A stretch of DNA of 64,000 bases. It comes from Muribaculum sp. (GTDB taxonomy: Bacteria > Bacillota > Clostridia > Lachnospirales > Lachnospiraceae). Location: contig JAMPGV010000002.1 of NCBI GenBank assembly GCA_023663735.1, forward strand, positions 1 through 64,000. The letters are read 5' to 3'. Of this stretch, positions 42,739 through 50,315 are shown in pieces. Each line of letters opens with the position of its first letter. Positions within the stretch are counted from its first letter, which is position 1. A program made the translations under genes and the position numbers. Under the pieces are notes generated by a model. The model was not told where the DNA came from, ran no database searches, and worked only from the letters and a program-made list of their open reading frames with translations.

Positions 42739-44271
42739 CTATTTCTTAATCAATAAGGATTTGCCGGTCATCTCCGCCGGCTGTTCCTTCCCCATGATCT
42801 CGATCAGCGTCGGCACGATATCCGCCAAACAACCGTTCTCCCGGAGCGTGTATGCCTCGTCGTAGTTGACCAGAAGGAAAGGCACCTGATTAGTCGTGTG
42901 GGCGGTAAACGGCTCGCCCGTCTCATAATCCACCAGCATCTCCGCATTGCCGTGATCCGCACAGATAAACAGCACCCCGTCCACTTCTTTCACGGCCTCC
43001 ACGGCCTTTCCCACGCACTCGTCCACCGCCTCAACCGCCTTGACAGCCGCGTCCAGCACGCCGGTATGTCCCACCATATCGGGGTTGGCAAAATTAATGA
43101 TAATCACGTCATATTTGCCGGAGCGGACTGCGTCCGTGAGCTTGCCGCACACCTCATAGGCACTCATCTCGGGCTTCAGGTCATAAGTGGCCACATCCTT
43201 CGGGGAATTGACCAACACCCTGTCCTCCCCGGGATTCGGCTCCTCCACGCCGCCGTTGAAGAAAAACGTGACATGGGCATACTTCTCCGTCTCGGCGATC
43301 CTAGCCTGTGTCATGTGGTTGGCCGCCAGCCACTCACCGAAGGTATTGGTCACCGCAACCTTGTGGAACGCCACCTCCTTGTTGGGGATGGTGGGGTCAT
43401 AATCGGAGAAGCACACATAGGTGATATCCTTCCTTGCGCCCCGCTCAAATCCTTTGAAATCGTCGTCGCAGAAGGCTCTGGTGATCTCTCTCGCCCTGTC
43501 GGGACGGAAATTGAAGAAGATGACGGAATCCCCGTCCTGCACCGCAGCGCCGTCCTCCGTGACGGTGGGCTTTACAAACTCGTCGGTCTCGCCCCTGTCA
43601 TAGGACTCCTGAATACCGCAGATTCCGCATTTGGCTTTCAGGCCCTCTCTCTTGGTCAGGGCGTCGTAGGCAAGCTGCACCCTGTCCCAGTTATTGTCCC
43701 TGTCCATGGCGTAATAGCGCCCCATCACCGATGCGATGACGCCCACGCCGATCTCCTCCATCTGAGTCCGCAGCGCCTCCGCAAATTCCTTTCCGCTGGC
43801 CGGGGGCGTGTCGCGTCCGTCCAGAAAACAATGCACATAAACCTTCTCCAGCCCATGCCGCTTCGCCAGCTCCAGCAGCCCGTAGAGATGCGTGTTGTGG
43901 CTGTGTACGCCGCCGTCGGACAAAAGTCCCATCAGATGCAGCGCGCTGCCATGCTCCCTGCAGTTCTCCACCGCATGGAGCAGCGCAGGATTCTCAAAGA
44001 ATGTCCCGTCCTGAATCTCCTTGGTGATGCGGGTGAGTTCCTGATATACGATGCGTCCCGCGCCCATGTTCAGATGCCCCACCTCGGAGTTGCCCATCTG
44101 CCCGTCAGGAAGCCCTACCGCCATGCCGCTGGCATTTCCCCGCACAAAGGGACATGTCCGCATCAACTCGTCCATCACGGGCGTCTTGGCCAGCGCCACC
44201 GCGTTTCCCTCCTGCCTCTCGTTCAATCCGTATCCGTCCAAAATCATCAACACTACAGGTTTCTTGCTCAT
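42739..44271 (-). CDS. gpmI: cofactor-independent phosphoglycerate mutase GpmI
   Basis: GpmI interconverts 3- and 2-phosphoglycerate in glycolysis using two Mn2+ ions. The 510-residue length is standard. The N-terminal LMILDGYGLNE, the phosphoserine motif MGNSEVGHLNMGAGR, SDGGVHSH and the C-terminal metal site ADHGNAEML are all present. A GGAGGAAAT site precedes the ATG. Transcription should start near 44423 and cross a ~150-nt leader made of degenerate 15-nt repeats. Confidence 0.96.
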   Translation of the reverse strand: MSKKPVVLMILDGYGLNERQEGNAVALAKTPVMDELMRTCPFVRGNASGMAVGLPDGQMGNSEVGHLNMGAGRIVYQELTRITKEIQDGTFFENPALLHAVENCREHGSALHLMGLLSDGGVHSHNTHLYGLLELAKRHGLEKVYVHCFLDGRDTPPASGKEFAEALRTQMEEIGVGVIASVMGRYYAMDRDNNWDRVQLAYDALTKREGLKAKCGICGIQESYDRGETDEFVKPTVTEDGAAVQDGDSVIFFNFRPDRAREITRAFCDDDFKGFERGARKDITYVCFSDYDPTIPNKEVAFHKVAVTNTFGEWLAANHMTQARIAETEKYAHVTFFFNGGVEEPNPGEDRVLVNSPKDVATYDLKPEMSAYEVCGKLTDAVRSGKYDVIIINFANPDMVGHTGVLDAAVKAVEAVDECVGKAVEAVKEVDGVLFICADHGNAEMLVDYETGEPFTAHTTNQVPFLLVNYDEAYTLRENGCLADIVPTLIEIMGKEQPAEMTGKSLLIKK

Positions 44272-44282
44272 TTGATTTCCTC

Positions 44283-44416
44283 CAGATTTCTAAGCTTTTT
44301 CTAATTAAACTTTTTAACAAGTTCTTTCCAAAACTAAACTTTTTTCTTAACAAAGCCCTTCTTAACTAAGCTCTTTTATCAAGCTTTTTATACTAAGCTT
44401 CCCCTGACCAAACTTT
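44283..44416. repeat. degenerate ~15-nt repeat array in the gpmI leader
   Basis: Read on the minus strand, motifs of the form AAGYTTAGTTAAGAA recur about nine times with spacing of 13-16 nt between the gpmI promoter and start codon. They are all on the same strand and AT-rich, unlike the surrounding DNA. Confidence 0.6.
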
Positions 44417-44429
44417 TTTAACCAACAGC

Positions 44430-44458
44430 ATTATACGCTGATTCTCCCAAAACCGCAA
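44430..44458 (-). promoter_or_regulatory. gpmI promoter
   Basis: Minus strand TTGCGG (44453-44458), 17 bp, perfect TATAAT (44430-44435). It begins 8 bp after the stop of the upstream gene. Confidence 0.7.
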
Positions 44459-44465
44459 CTATTTT

Positions 44466-45140
44466 CTAAAACCGTCTGCTTCCGGCTGCCCCTGACTTCT
44501 CCGGGAGAAATTCCGTCCAGAGAGCCGGCAGCTTCCCGCATCGGGCTTCCTTTTCCATCGCCTTGACCATCGCTTTGACCATTGCGCCATACTCGGCAGA
44601 ATCCCTGCACTCCTGCGAGGACAGATTACGCGCTTCCGGCACACCGGGAATCGAACGAAAGAATTCGTCCAGACAAAAATAATTGTAATAGATTTCCTCC
44701 CCGAACCCGTCCTCATCCGGCGAATCCCGATCCGCAAACTCCCTGACGATCATTGCCCGGTTCCGGTCGATGCCCGCCAGCAGATACCGCCCGGCGGGCC
44801 GAAATACCAAAAAGCCCAGCGCGTTCAGTTCCGCTCCGCTATAGAACCCCGTGTAATGGCGCGCCCTCTTCCCGGGCAGAAAATTCTGATACGGAATCGG
44901 AAGAGACTCCAGAAACCTCGGCTGTTCCAGCATCCGCTCCCGCAGCGTCCTCTGCGCCTGCGGCTGTCCGTACATGGCCGCCCGCAGAAGCCACAGATCC
45001 GCTTCGGGGGATTGCCCCCGCGGATCCTGCCCCCGATGCATGGCGGACAATTCCAGCATCGCATCCGCATCCCCGCAGGCACACTCCGCCGCCAAGTTCT
45101 GGAAATGCGCCCTGTACGCGTATTCATCCCTAAATTCCAT
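44466..45140 (-). CDS. protein of unknown function with a possible Sel1-like segment
   Basis: The 224-residue soluble protein has no signal peptide or membrane helix. Residues ~15-65 (DADAMLELSAMHRG, LWLLRAAMYGQPQAQ) resemble one to two Sel1/TPR-like helical repeats; the rest is not recognisable. Near the C-terminus there is a small in-frame duplication (MVKAMVKAME). It has its own promoter at 45182-45210, is divergent from the CDF exporter gene, and precedes gpmI without a visible terminator. Function unknown. Confidence 0.65.
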   Translation of the reverse strand: MEFRDEYAYRAHFQNLAAECACGDADAMLELSAMHRGQDPRGQSPEADLWLLRAAMYGQPQAQRTLRERMLEQPRFLESLPIPYQNFLPGKRARHYTGFYSGAELNALGFLVFRPAGRYLLAGIDRNRAMIVREFADRDSPDEDGFGEEIYYNYFCLDEFFRSIPGVPEARNLSSQECRDSAEYGAMVKAMVKAMEKEARCGKLPALWTEFLPEKSGAAGSRRF

Positions 45141-45181
45141 CCGATCCTTCCTCTCTGTATCCGGTCGTCTCGCACAGGGTC

Positions 45182-45210
45182 ATCATACCATATTCGGAAA
45201 AACCGCGCAA
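45182..45210 (-). promoter_or_regulatory. promoter of the Sel1-like gene
   Basis: Minus strand TTGCGC (45205-45210), 17 bp, TATGAT (45182-45187). It is back to back with the CDF promoter 16 bp away. Confidence 0.6.
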
Positions 45211-45225
45211 CTCAATATTTTTCCG

Positions 45226-45254
45226 TTGCTTTTTCCGGCGGGATGATTTACAAT
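45226..45254 (+). promoter_or_regulatory. promoter of the CDF exporter gene
   Basis: Plus strand TTGCTT (45226-45231), 17 bp, TACAAT (45249-45254), 32 bp before the start codon. Confidence 0.6.
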
Positions 45255-45286
45255 GTTCTGACAGTCATTAGGAAGGGGAACCCGAC

Positions 45287-46447
45287 ATGATCACATTATT
45301 CGCCAGAATTTTTATTCCGAACCGCACACAGACGGACAATCCCAAAGTCCGCCAGACCTACGGTATGCTCTGCGGCGCCGTGGGGATCTTTCTGAACCTC
45401 CTGCTCTTTGCGGGTAAATTTCTGGCTGGAATCCTGAGCGGCTCCATCGCCATCACGGCGGATGCCTTCAACAATCTCTCCGACGCCGGTTCCTCCGTCG
45501 TGACCCTGCTGGGCTTCAAGCTCGCCGGGCAGAAGCCCGACTCCGACCACCCGTTCGGCCATGGACGGCTGGAATACATCTCGGGGCTGATCGTGGCTTT
45601 CCTCATCCTGCTCATGGCGCTGGAACTGTTTAAAAGCTCCGCCGCCAAGATCCTGCATCCCGAGAAACCGGAATTTTCCGTTCCGGTCGCCGCGGTTCTG
45701 CTTCTGTCGGTGGCCGTCAAATGTTATATGGCATTCTATAACCGCCGGATCGGCAGACGCATCGACTCCGTTGCCATGACTGCCGCCGCAACGGACAGCT
45801 TGAGCGACGTATGCGCCACTTCCATCGTCCTGATCTCCCTGTTTGTCTCTCATTTCACGGGCTTTGTGGCGGACGGTTACTGCGGCGTGGCCGTGGCGGT
45901 CTTTATCTTTCTGGCCGGCATCAACGCAGCCAGAGACACCATCAATCCGCTGCTGGGGCAGGCTCCCGATCCCGCTTTTGTCAAACAGGTGAACGACATT
46001 GTCCTCTCCTACGACGGCATCATCGGCATCCACGACCTAATGGTACATAATTACGGTCCGGGACGCATTCATCTCTCCCTCCATGCGGAGGTACCCGCGG
46101 ACGGCGACATTCTGGAGATGCATGACCTGATCGACCTGATTGAACACCGCCTGCGGGACGAACTGCACTGCAGCGCCGTTCTCCACATGGATCCCGTGTG
46201 CAAAGGGGATCCGGAGACCGACCGCCTGCACGCCATGGTCGAAAACCTGCTTGCGGAGATTGACCCCTGTATCTCCATGCACGATTTCCGCATTGTAAAA
46301 GGCCCCACCCACACCAATTTGATCTTTGATGTGGTGGTGCCTTATGCTTACAAGCTCTCCGACAATGCGCTTGTGGAGATCATCACGTATAAAATCAAAT
46401 CCGAAAACCCGGACTACTTTGCCGTGATCGACGTAGACAAAAAGTGA
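45287..46447 (+). CDS. cation diffusion facilitator, Mn-type
   Basis: CDF proteins export divalent metals by proton antiport. The 386-residue product has six membrane helices (about 28-220) and a cytoplasmic C-terminal domain (about 225-310) extended by a further ~75-residue segment. The transport-site residues are Asn and Asp in ADAFNNLSDAG (helix 2) and two Asp in TDSLSD (helix 5). This N/D-D-D-D pattern is associated with Mn2+ exporters (MntE-like), whereas Zn2+ exporters have His in helix 5. DHPFGHGR marks the loop. It is the only plus-strand gene between 7 and 57 kb. Confidence 0.88.
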   Translation: MITLFARIFIPNRTQTDNPKVRQTYGMLCGAVGIFLNLLLFAGKFLAGILSGSIAITADAFNNLSDAGSSVVTLLGFKLAGQKPDSDHPFGHGRLEYISGLIVAFLILLMALELFKSSAAKILHPEKPEFSVPVAAVLLLSVAVKCYMAFYNRRIGRRIDSVAMTAAATDSLSDVCATSIVLISLFVSHFTGFVADGYCGVAVAVFIFLAGINAARDTINPLLGQAPDPAFVKQVNDIVLSYDGIIGIHDLMVHNYGPGRIHLSLHAEVPADGDILEMHDLIDLIEHRLRDELHCSAVLHMDPVCKGDPETDRLHAMVENLLAEIDPCISMHDFRIVKGPTHTNLIFDVVVPYAYKLSDNALVEIITYKIKSENPDYFAVIDVDKK

Positions 46448-46464
46448 TCTCTTTGAAACCGGGA

Positions 46465-48936
46465 TCAGCTGTTCTCGTTCACATAAATCTTCGCGCGGCT
46501 CTGGATGATGGCCGCCACGTCTTTCGCACTCTTCTGTCCCTTATAGAAAGCGCCCATCTCCTCCGTAATAATGTTTGTAATATCACTGTTGTAGTATTGT
46601 CTGGTCTGCACGGAAGAGATAAAGGTTTTCAGCTTCTCGAGCTGTTCCGGCGTGAGGGGATCCAAGATCACCTCCTCCTCATTGATCCATGTGGTATAGT
46701 TGCCCTCCACCTCTTTGCCGTCCTCATCCGTATAAGTGGGATTCTTGGCGGCCTCTGACACCTTCTCGTCAAAATACTTCTTGCTGACGGGAAGCGCCCA
46801 CCGCAGCTCCTCCTTCTGGTATTCATCCGTAAAATAGTACCGCATGAAATCCCACGCCGCATCCAGATTGGGCGACTTGGCGGCCAGCGCATAGGTAGTT
46901 CCCGTGTTGATGACCGATCCCGACCCGCTTGTGGTGGGGAATCCCACATAGGTGATATCCTCCCCGAAGTTGCCCATCAGATAGACCAGACTTGTCGCTT
47001 CGCTGATATAGCAGCTCGACAGCAGCGTGCGGTTCTCCCGGTACTGATTCTCATAATAGGTATACCAGTCGCCGTCATAATAGTCGTCCGCCAGCTTCTC
47101 GGGCAGAGTCTTGGCATACTCCATCAAAGAGATAAAGCTGTCGGAATCAAATTCGCAGGTTCCGGTGGACACATCGATAAAGTCATTGCCGCAGTAGAAC
47201 ATTACATTGCTGATAAACTCGCTCTGGGTCATATCTCCGCTAAAGAGCGTTGCGCCCTCCGGCAAGGAAGCAAGCACCTGCTGCGCCCTCTCCATGCTCC
47301 AGTCCGCGCCGTCCCCCACGAGGGAAGTCTTGGCCGCATAGGACTGCACTTGGAAGGACGGGACGATCTCATAGAGTTTTCCGTCCACTTTACATGCCTC
47401 GAAGACATTGTCCATAAACTCTACCTTAGACAGCTCTTCATCCTTCTCGATCAACTCTCCGATATCCGCCAGCAGTCCCTTGGAAATATAACTGTCCAGA
47501 GACATATTATAGCTCTCCACGACGAGAATATCCGGCATGTTCCCGGAGATGATATCGTTGTTCAGCTGCTTATATCCGGCGTCCCACTCGTCGTAATTAT
47601 TGTATTGATCGTAGGTGCGCAGCACGATCCGATGGGTAGTGCTTGTCTTGTTGAAGTCCACCACACGCTTGCGCAGATCCGAGTCAATGTAGTTGCCCCC
47701 CAGCACCATCACGTCCTTGTCGGGAATATCCTCCGGATTCACCTTGGTGAAGAGTCCGCCCCTGACCGTGCTGTTGTAATACTCATCGTCATACTCGCTG
47801 TAGAATCCCAGAAAATGCTCATCATCCAGCGGCACAATAGAACTTAAGTTGTTCGTATCCATGTCGGAGTTCACATAACTCATGATCTGAGTCGGCGTCT
47901 CATCCCCGAGATGATACCGGTAAACGCCCAGTGTGCTGGCGTAAATCAGATCCCCCTCGGGCGTCACGCTGTAACTTCCCATATTATAAATCAGCGAAGC
48001 GGGAAGTTCCACCGGTTCCTCCGCCGTCTTGCTCTGCAGATCATACACCGTCGCATACATCTTGGACCAGTCGTCCTCTTTATAGAAGGTCATGAAGAGT
48101 CTGCCGTCCGGCATCACCGTACACTGATTATTGTTGGCAAAGAACTCCTCCATCTCCCGATCCGGCTTGAAATCGGATGCATTTCCATCCGCATCCACAA
48201 CCAGCTGACCGCACTCGTCTCCCGAAATGACCAGAACCGTGCTGCCGTCGTCCATTCCCGCAATGGCCGTCACATAGAACCAGGTATCCTCGTTTGAGAG
48301 CAGCTCCAGCTCGCTCTCCCAGAGCATGTTCCCTTCCAGATTCCAACAGCACAGAAACTGCTTACGCTCGCTCACATAATTGTCCGGATCGGTATAGTCC
48401 TCAAAACTATAGTTCTTCAGTCCGATGACGCGGCTGCCCGACGCAATCTGCATGTTGTTAAAGGATGTGTACTCGTATGTCTGCGGATAGTCTTCTTCGC
48501 CCGCTTCTGAGCTTTCTTCTGGATCTGCCGCTCCCGCAGACGGCTGTGAGGAAGCTTCTTCCGTCTCGTTCATGGACGTCTGCAGCTGATACACCTTCAG
48601 ATCCTCTCCGGTCTCTGTGGCGGAAATCAGATTATAAACATTCTCCCTCGATTGGTTGCTGTAGTTATAGCCCCGCAGGATCAGATAGACCCGGCCGTCG
48701 GCCTCCATGACGCTCTGCACATAGGTGTCGTCGCCCGGAAGCTGCACTTTGCTCAAGTCAAATTCCTGCATCCGATAGACGTACTGTTTGGCCAGCTCGG
48801 AATTGATGCCGCCCTTCTTGCCGCCGCCTCCGCTGCCTCCCTCTCCGTCGTCCCTCTGCTTTCCCCTGCAGGCGCACAGCCCCATGCACAGGGTAAACGC
48901 CAGCGCGATACATAGCACTCTCTTCCACTTTTTCAT
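46465..48936 (-). CDS. large lipoprotein: propeller-like region plus family-1 solute-binding domain
   Basis: The 823-residue protein has a signal peptide with lipobox GLCAC and a Gly/Lys-rich linker. Residues ~50-395 contain repeated beta-strand blades (VYLILRGYNYSN, TVLVISGD, GRLFMTF, GDLIYASTLGVY) suggesting a beta-propeller-like sensor. Residues ~400-823 form a family-1 extracellular solute-binding domain (VVDFNKTSTTHRI, PDILVVESYNMSL). It ends with DVAAIIQSRAKIYVNEN, nearly the same as the paralog at 53990. The propeller-plus-binding-domain architecture is unusual. It ends the unusual ABC/adaptor operon, behind palindromic element copy 3. Ligand unknown. Confidence 0.8.
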   Translation of the reverse strand: MKKWKRVLCIALAFTLCMGLCACRGKQRDDGEGGSGGGGKKGGINSELAKQYVYRMQEFDLSKVQLPGDDTYVQSVMEADGRVYLILRGYNYSNQSRENVYNLISATETGEDLKVYQLQTSMNETEEASSQPSAGAADPEESSEAGEEDYPQTYEYTSFNNMQIASGSRVIGLKNYSFEDYTDPDNYVSERKQFLCCWNLEGNMLWESELELLSNEDTWFYVTAIAGMDDGSTVLVISGDECGQLVVDADGNASDFKPDREMEEFFANNNQCTVMPDGRLFMTFYKEDDWSKMYATVYDLQSKTAEEPVELPASLIYNMGSYSVTPEGDLIYASTLGVYRYHLGDETPTQIMSYVNSDMDTNNLSSIVPLDDEHFLGFYSEYDDEYYNSTVRGGLFTKVNPEDIPDKDVMVLGGNYIDSDLRKRVVDFNKTSTTHRIVLRTYDQYNNYDEWDAGYKQLNNDIISGNMPDILVVESYNMSLDSYISKGLLADIGELIEKDEELSKVEFMDNVFEACKVDGKLYEIVPSFQVQSYAAKTSLVGDGADWSMERAQQVLASLPEGATLFSGDMTQSEFISNVMFYCGNDFIDVSTGTCEFDSDSFISLMEYAKTLPEKLADDYYDGDWYTYYENQYRENRTLLSSCYISEATSLVYLMGNFGEDITYVGFPTTSGSGSVINTGTTYALAAKSPNLDAAWDFMRYYFTDEYQKEELRWALPVSKKYFDEKVSEAAKNPTYTDEDGKEVEGNYTTWINEEEVILDPLTPEQLEKLKTFISSVQTRQYYNSDITNIITEEMGAFYKGQKSAKDVAAIIQSRAKIYVNENS

Positions 48937-48979
48937 AATACTCTCCCTTCTTTCTCTCCTCTAAAAATAGTTTGTATCC

Positions 48980-49185
48980 AGACGTTTGCAAAACGATATT
49001 TTTCGAAATCCGAATTGTGCAGATTGTATATTCATAAGCAGACCCTAGCGAACCGCCGGCACTTAGATGCTGTATTTTAGCATCTTATGTGCCGCTGCGG
49101 TGAGGTCGGAGCGCAAGCGTGTCTGCGTTGAATGTGCAATTTGCACAATGACTCCTTGCAAATTAGAACGTTTCGCAATCGCCTA
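48980..49185 (+). mobile_element. palindromic mobile element, copy 3
   Basis: This ~206-bp copy matches copy 2 closely. Ends are AGACGTTTGCAAAACG and CGTTTCGCAATCGCCT. Core stems show paired changes relative to copy 2: GGCAC/GTGCC instead of GGTAC/GTACC, and GATGCT/AGCATC instead of GATGCC/GGCATC. The mini-hairpin loop is GCAA instead of GAAA. Imperfect 13-bp direct repeats flank it (48967-48979 and 49186-49198, 10 of 13 identical), consistent with an older insertion. It lies within the unusual ABC operon, so it is transcribed in antisense relative to the operon. Confidence 0.85.
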
Positions 49186-49198
49186 ATCGTTTGTGTCT

Positions 49199-50287
49199 TT
49201 ATAACAGCTCATCCGGCAGTTCTTTTGGATGCTCTTTCCGCTTATTCTGTCTCCGATAATAGCGTTTCTCTTGAAGGCGTTCCAGCTTGTCTTTGAGCTT
49301 GTGCCATACGTCTTTGAACGTCCATCCCTTATGCCGCCACCAGAGGATGAAGAACACCAGCGCCAGAATGACCGGATACAGCAGAAAGATCAACATAAAC
49401 ACCGTGATCAGCCCGATCATGTCCTCGTAGCCTCTGGCCACGTTCTCCCAGTAGGGATAGATGATCGCCCGCCCGTTCATGGAACGGGTGCCAAACGCCC
49501 CGATGACTTTGAGCCGATTCAGCAGCCGGAACCGGGTCGAATTCTCGATCACTTCCGTCTCCATCTCGTCGCTGCCCAGCTGTTCCTTCACATGCTTGAG
49601 GGCGAACTCCTTCACCGGATTAGGCATGACGATCTCATAGTGATTGATGCCCTGACTGCTCCCGTAAGTTTCCAAAGTGCGCATGGACACATAGACCCTC
49701 GTGCCGTCCAGTCCCGCCTTCTCCATCAGTTTCCCCTGCGGGCGCTCAATCACGCCCGACACAATATGGGGTACCCCCGCGATATACACGGTCATCCCCG
49801 CCGCATTGTTGGAGCCGAACAGCTGCCATGCGGCGTCCTGATCGATCACGCAATAGTCGCTGTTGAGATCATTGCCGGAAAAATATGCCCCGTAGAGAAG
49901 CTGCTGGGGATGAAACAGGAAAAAGTCTCCGCCGACCCCCAGCGCGTCCGCCTCCACCCTGCCAGTCTCCCCGGTGAGGGTGATCCTGCCTTCCGCGCTG
50001 TAGGCGTCCGCCCAGAGTCTCGCTCCGGCGTTCTCGGATTCCTGCGTGATGGAGGATTCCTGTAAAAAGCTGTCCAGCGAATGTTCAAACTCCTGCAGGG
50101 TATCTTCCGTCACCCGCGCGTTCACCGAGAAAAAACAGCTGATCTGCGCCACGCCGCCCTCCTCGCTCCACCGTTTGGCCATCTGCTGATCCGTCAGCCC
50201 GGATATCATATGTCCCGACACGGCCGCCAAAACCAGAAACACCAGAAAGGATACTCCGCCGGTAATACCCAGTATCAGTTTTCTCAT
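49199..50287 (-). CDS. membrane protein with MacB-core-like extracytoplasmic domain
   Basis: The 362-residue protein has an N-terminal helix (about 5-27), a large extracytoplasmic domain (about 30-285) resembling the MacB periplasmic core (VGGDFFLFHPQQLLYGAYFS, DYCVIDQDAAWQLFGS, GVIERPQGK), and one C-terminal helix (about 292-315) followed by a basic tail. A complete MacB/FtsX permease would have four helices and an ATPase; both are missing. It lies 28 bp after the HlyD/MacA-type adaptor gene, so the two may form an envelope complex. The function is inferred, not established. Confidence 0.7.
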   Translation of the reverse strand: MRKLILGITGGVSFLVFLVLAAVSGHMISGLTDQQMAKRWSEEGGVAQISCFFSVNARVTEDTLQEFEHSLDSFLQESSITQESENAGARLWADAYSAEGRITLTGETGRVEADALGVGGDFFLFHPQQLLYGAYFSGNDLNSDYCVIDQDAAWQLFGSNNAAGMTVYIAGVPHIVSGVIERPQGKLMEKAGLDGTRVYVSMRTLETYGSSQGINHYEIVMPNPVKEFALKHVKEQLGSDEMETEVIENSTRFRLLNRLKVIGAFGTRSMNGRAIIYPYWENVARGYEDMIGLITVFMLIFLLYPVILALVFFILWWRHKGWTFKDVWHKLKDKLERLQEKRYYRRQNKRKEHPKELPDELL

Positions 50288-50315
50288 AGACCGATTACTC
50301 CTTTACCGATTTCCC

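Noticed and set aside
42898..44304. 468-codon plus-strand open frame antisense to gpmI
   Set aside because: It mirrors the gpmI coding frame, which carries all catalytic motifs; the antisense product has no recognisable features.
44283..44416. CRISPR array in the gpmI leader
   Set aside because: The units are too short and degenerate, without unique spacers; no cas genes are in the window.
16100..49185. Group II intron or known IS as the source of the repeated element
   Set aside because: No reverse transcriptase, maturase or transposase is encoded, no domain V-like hairpin is visible, and direct repeats flank the copies.
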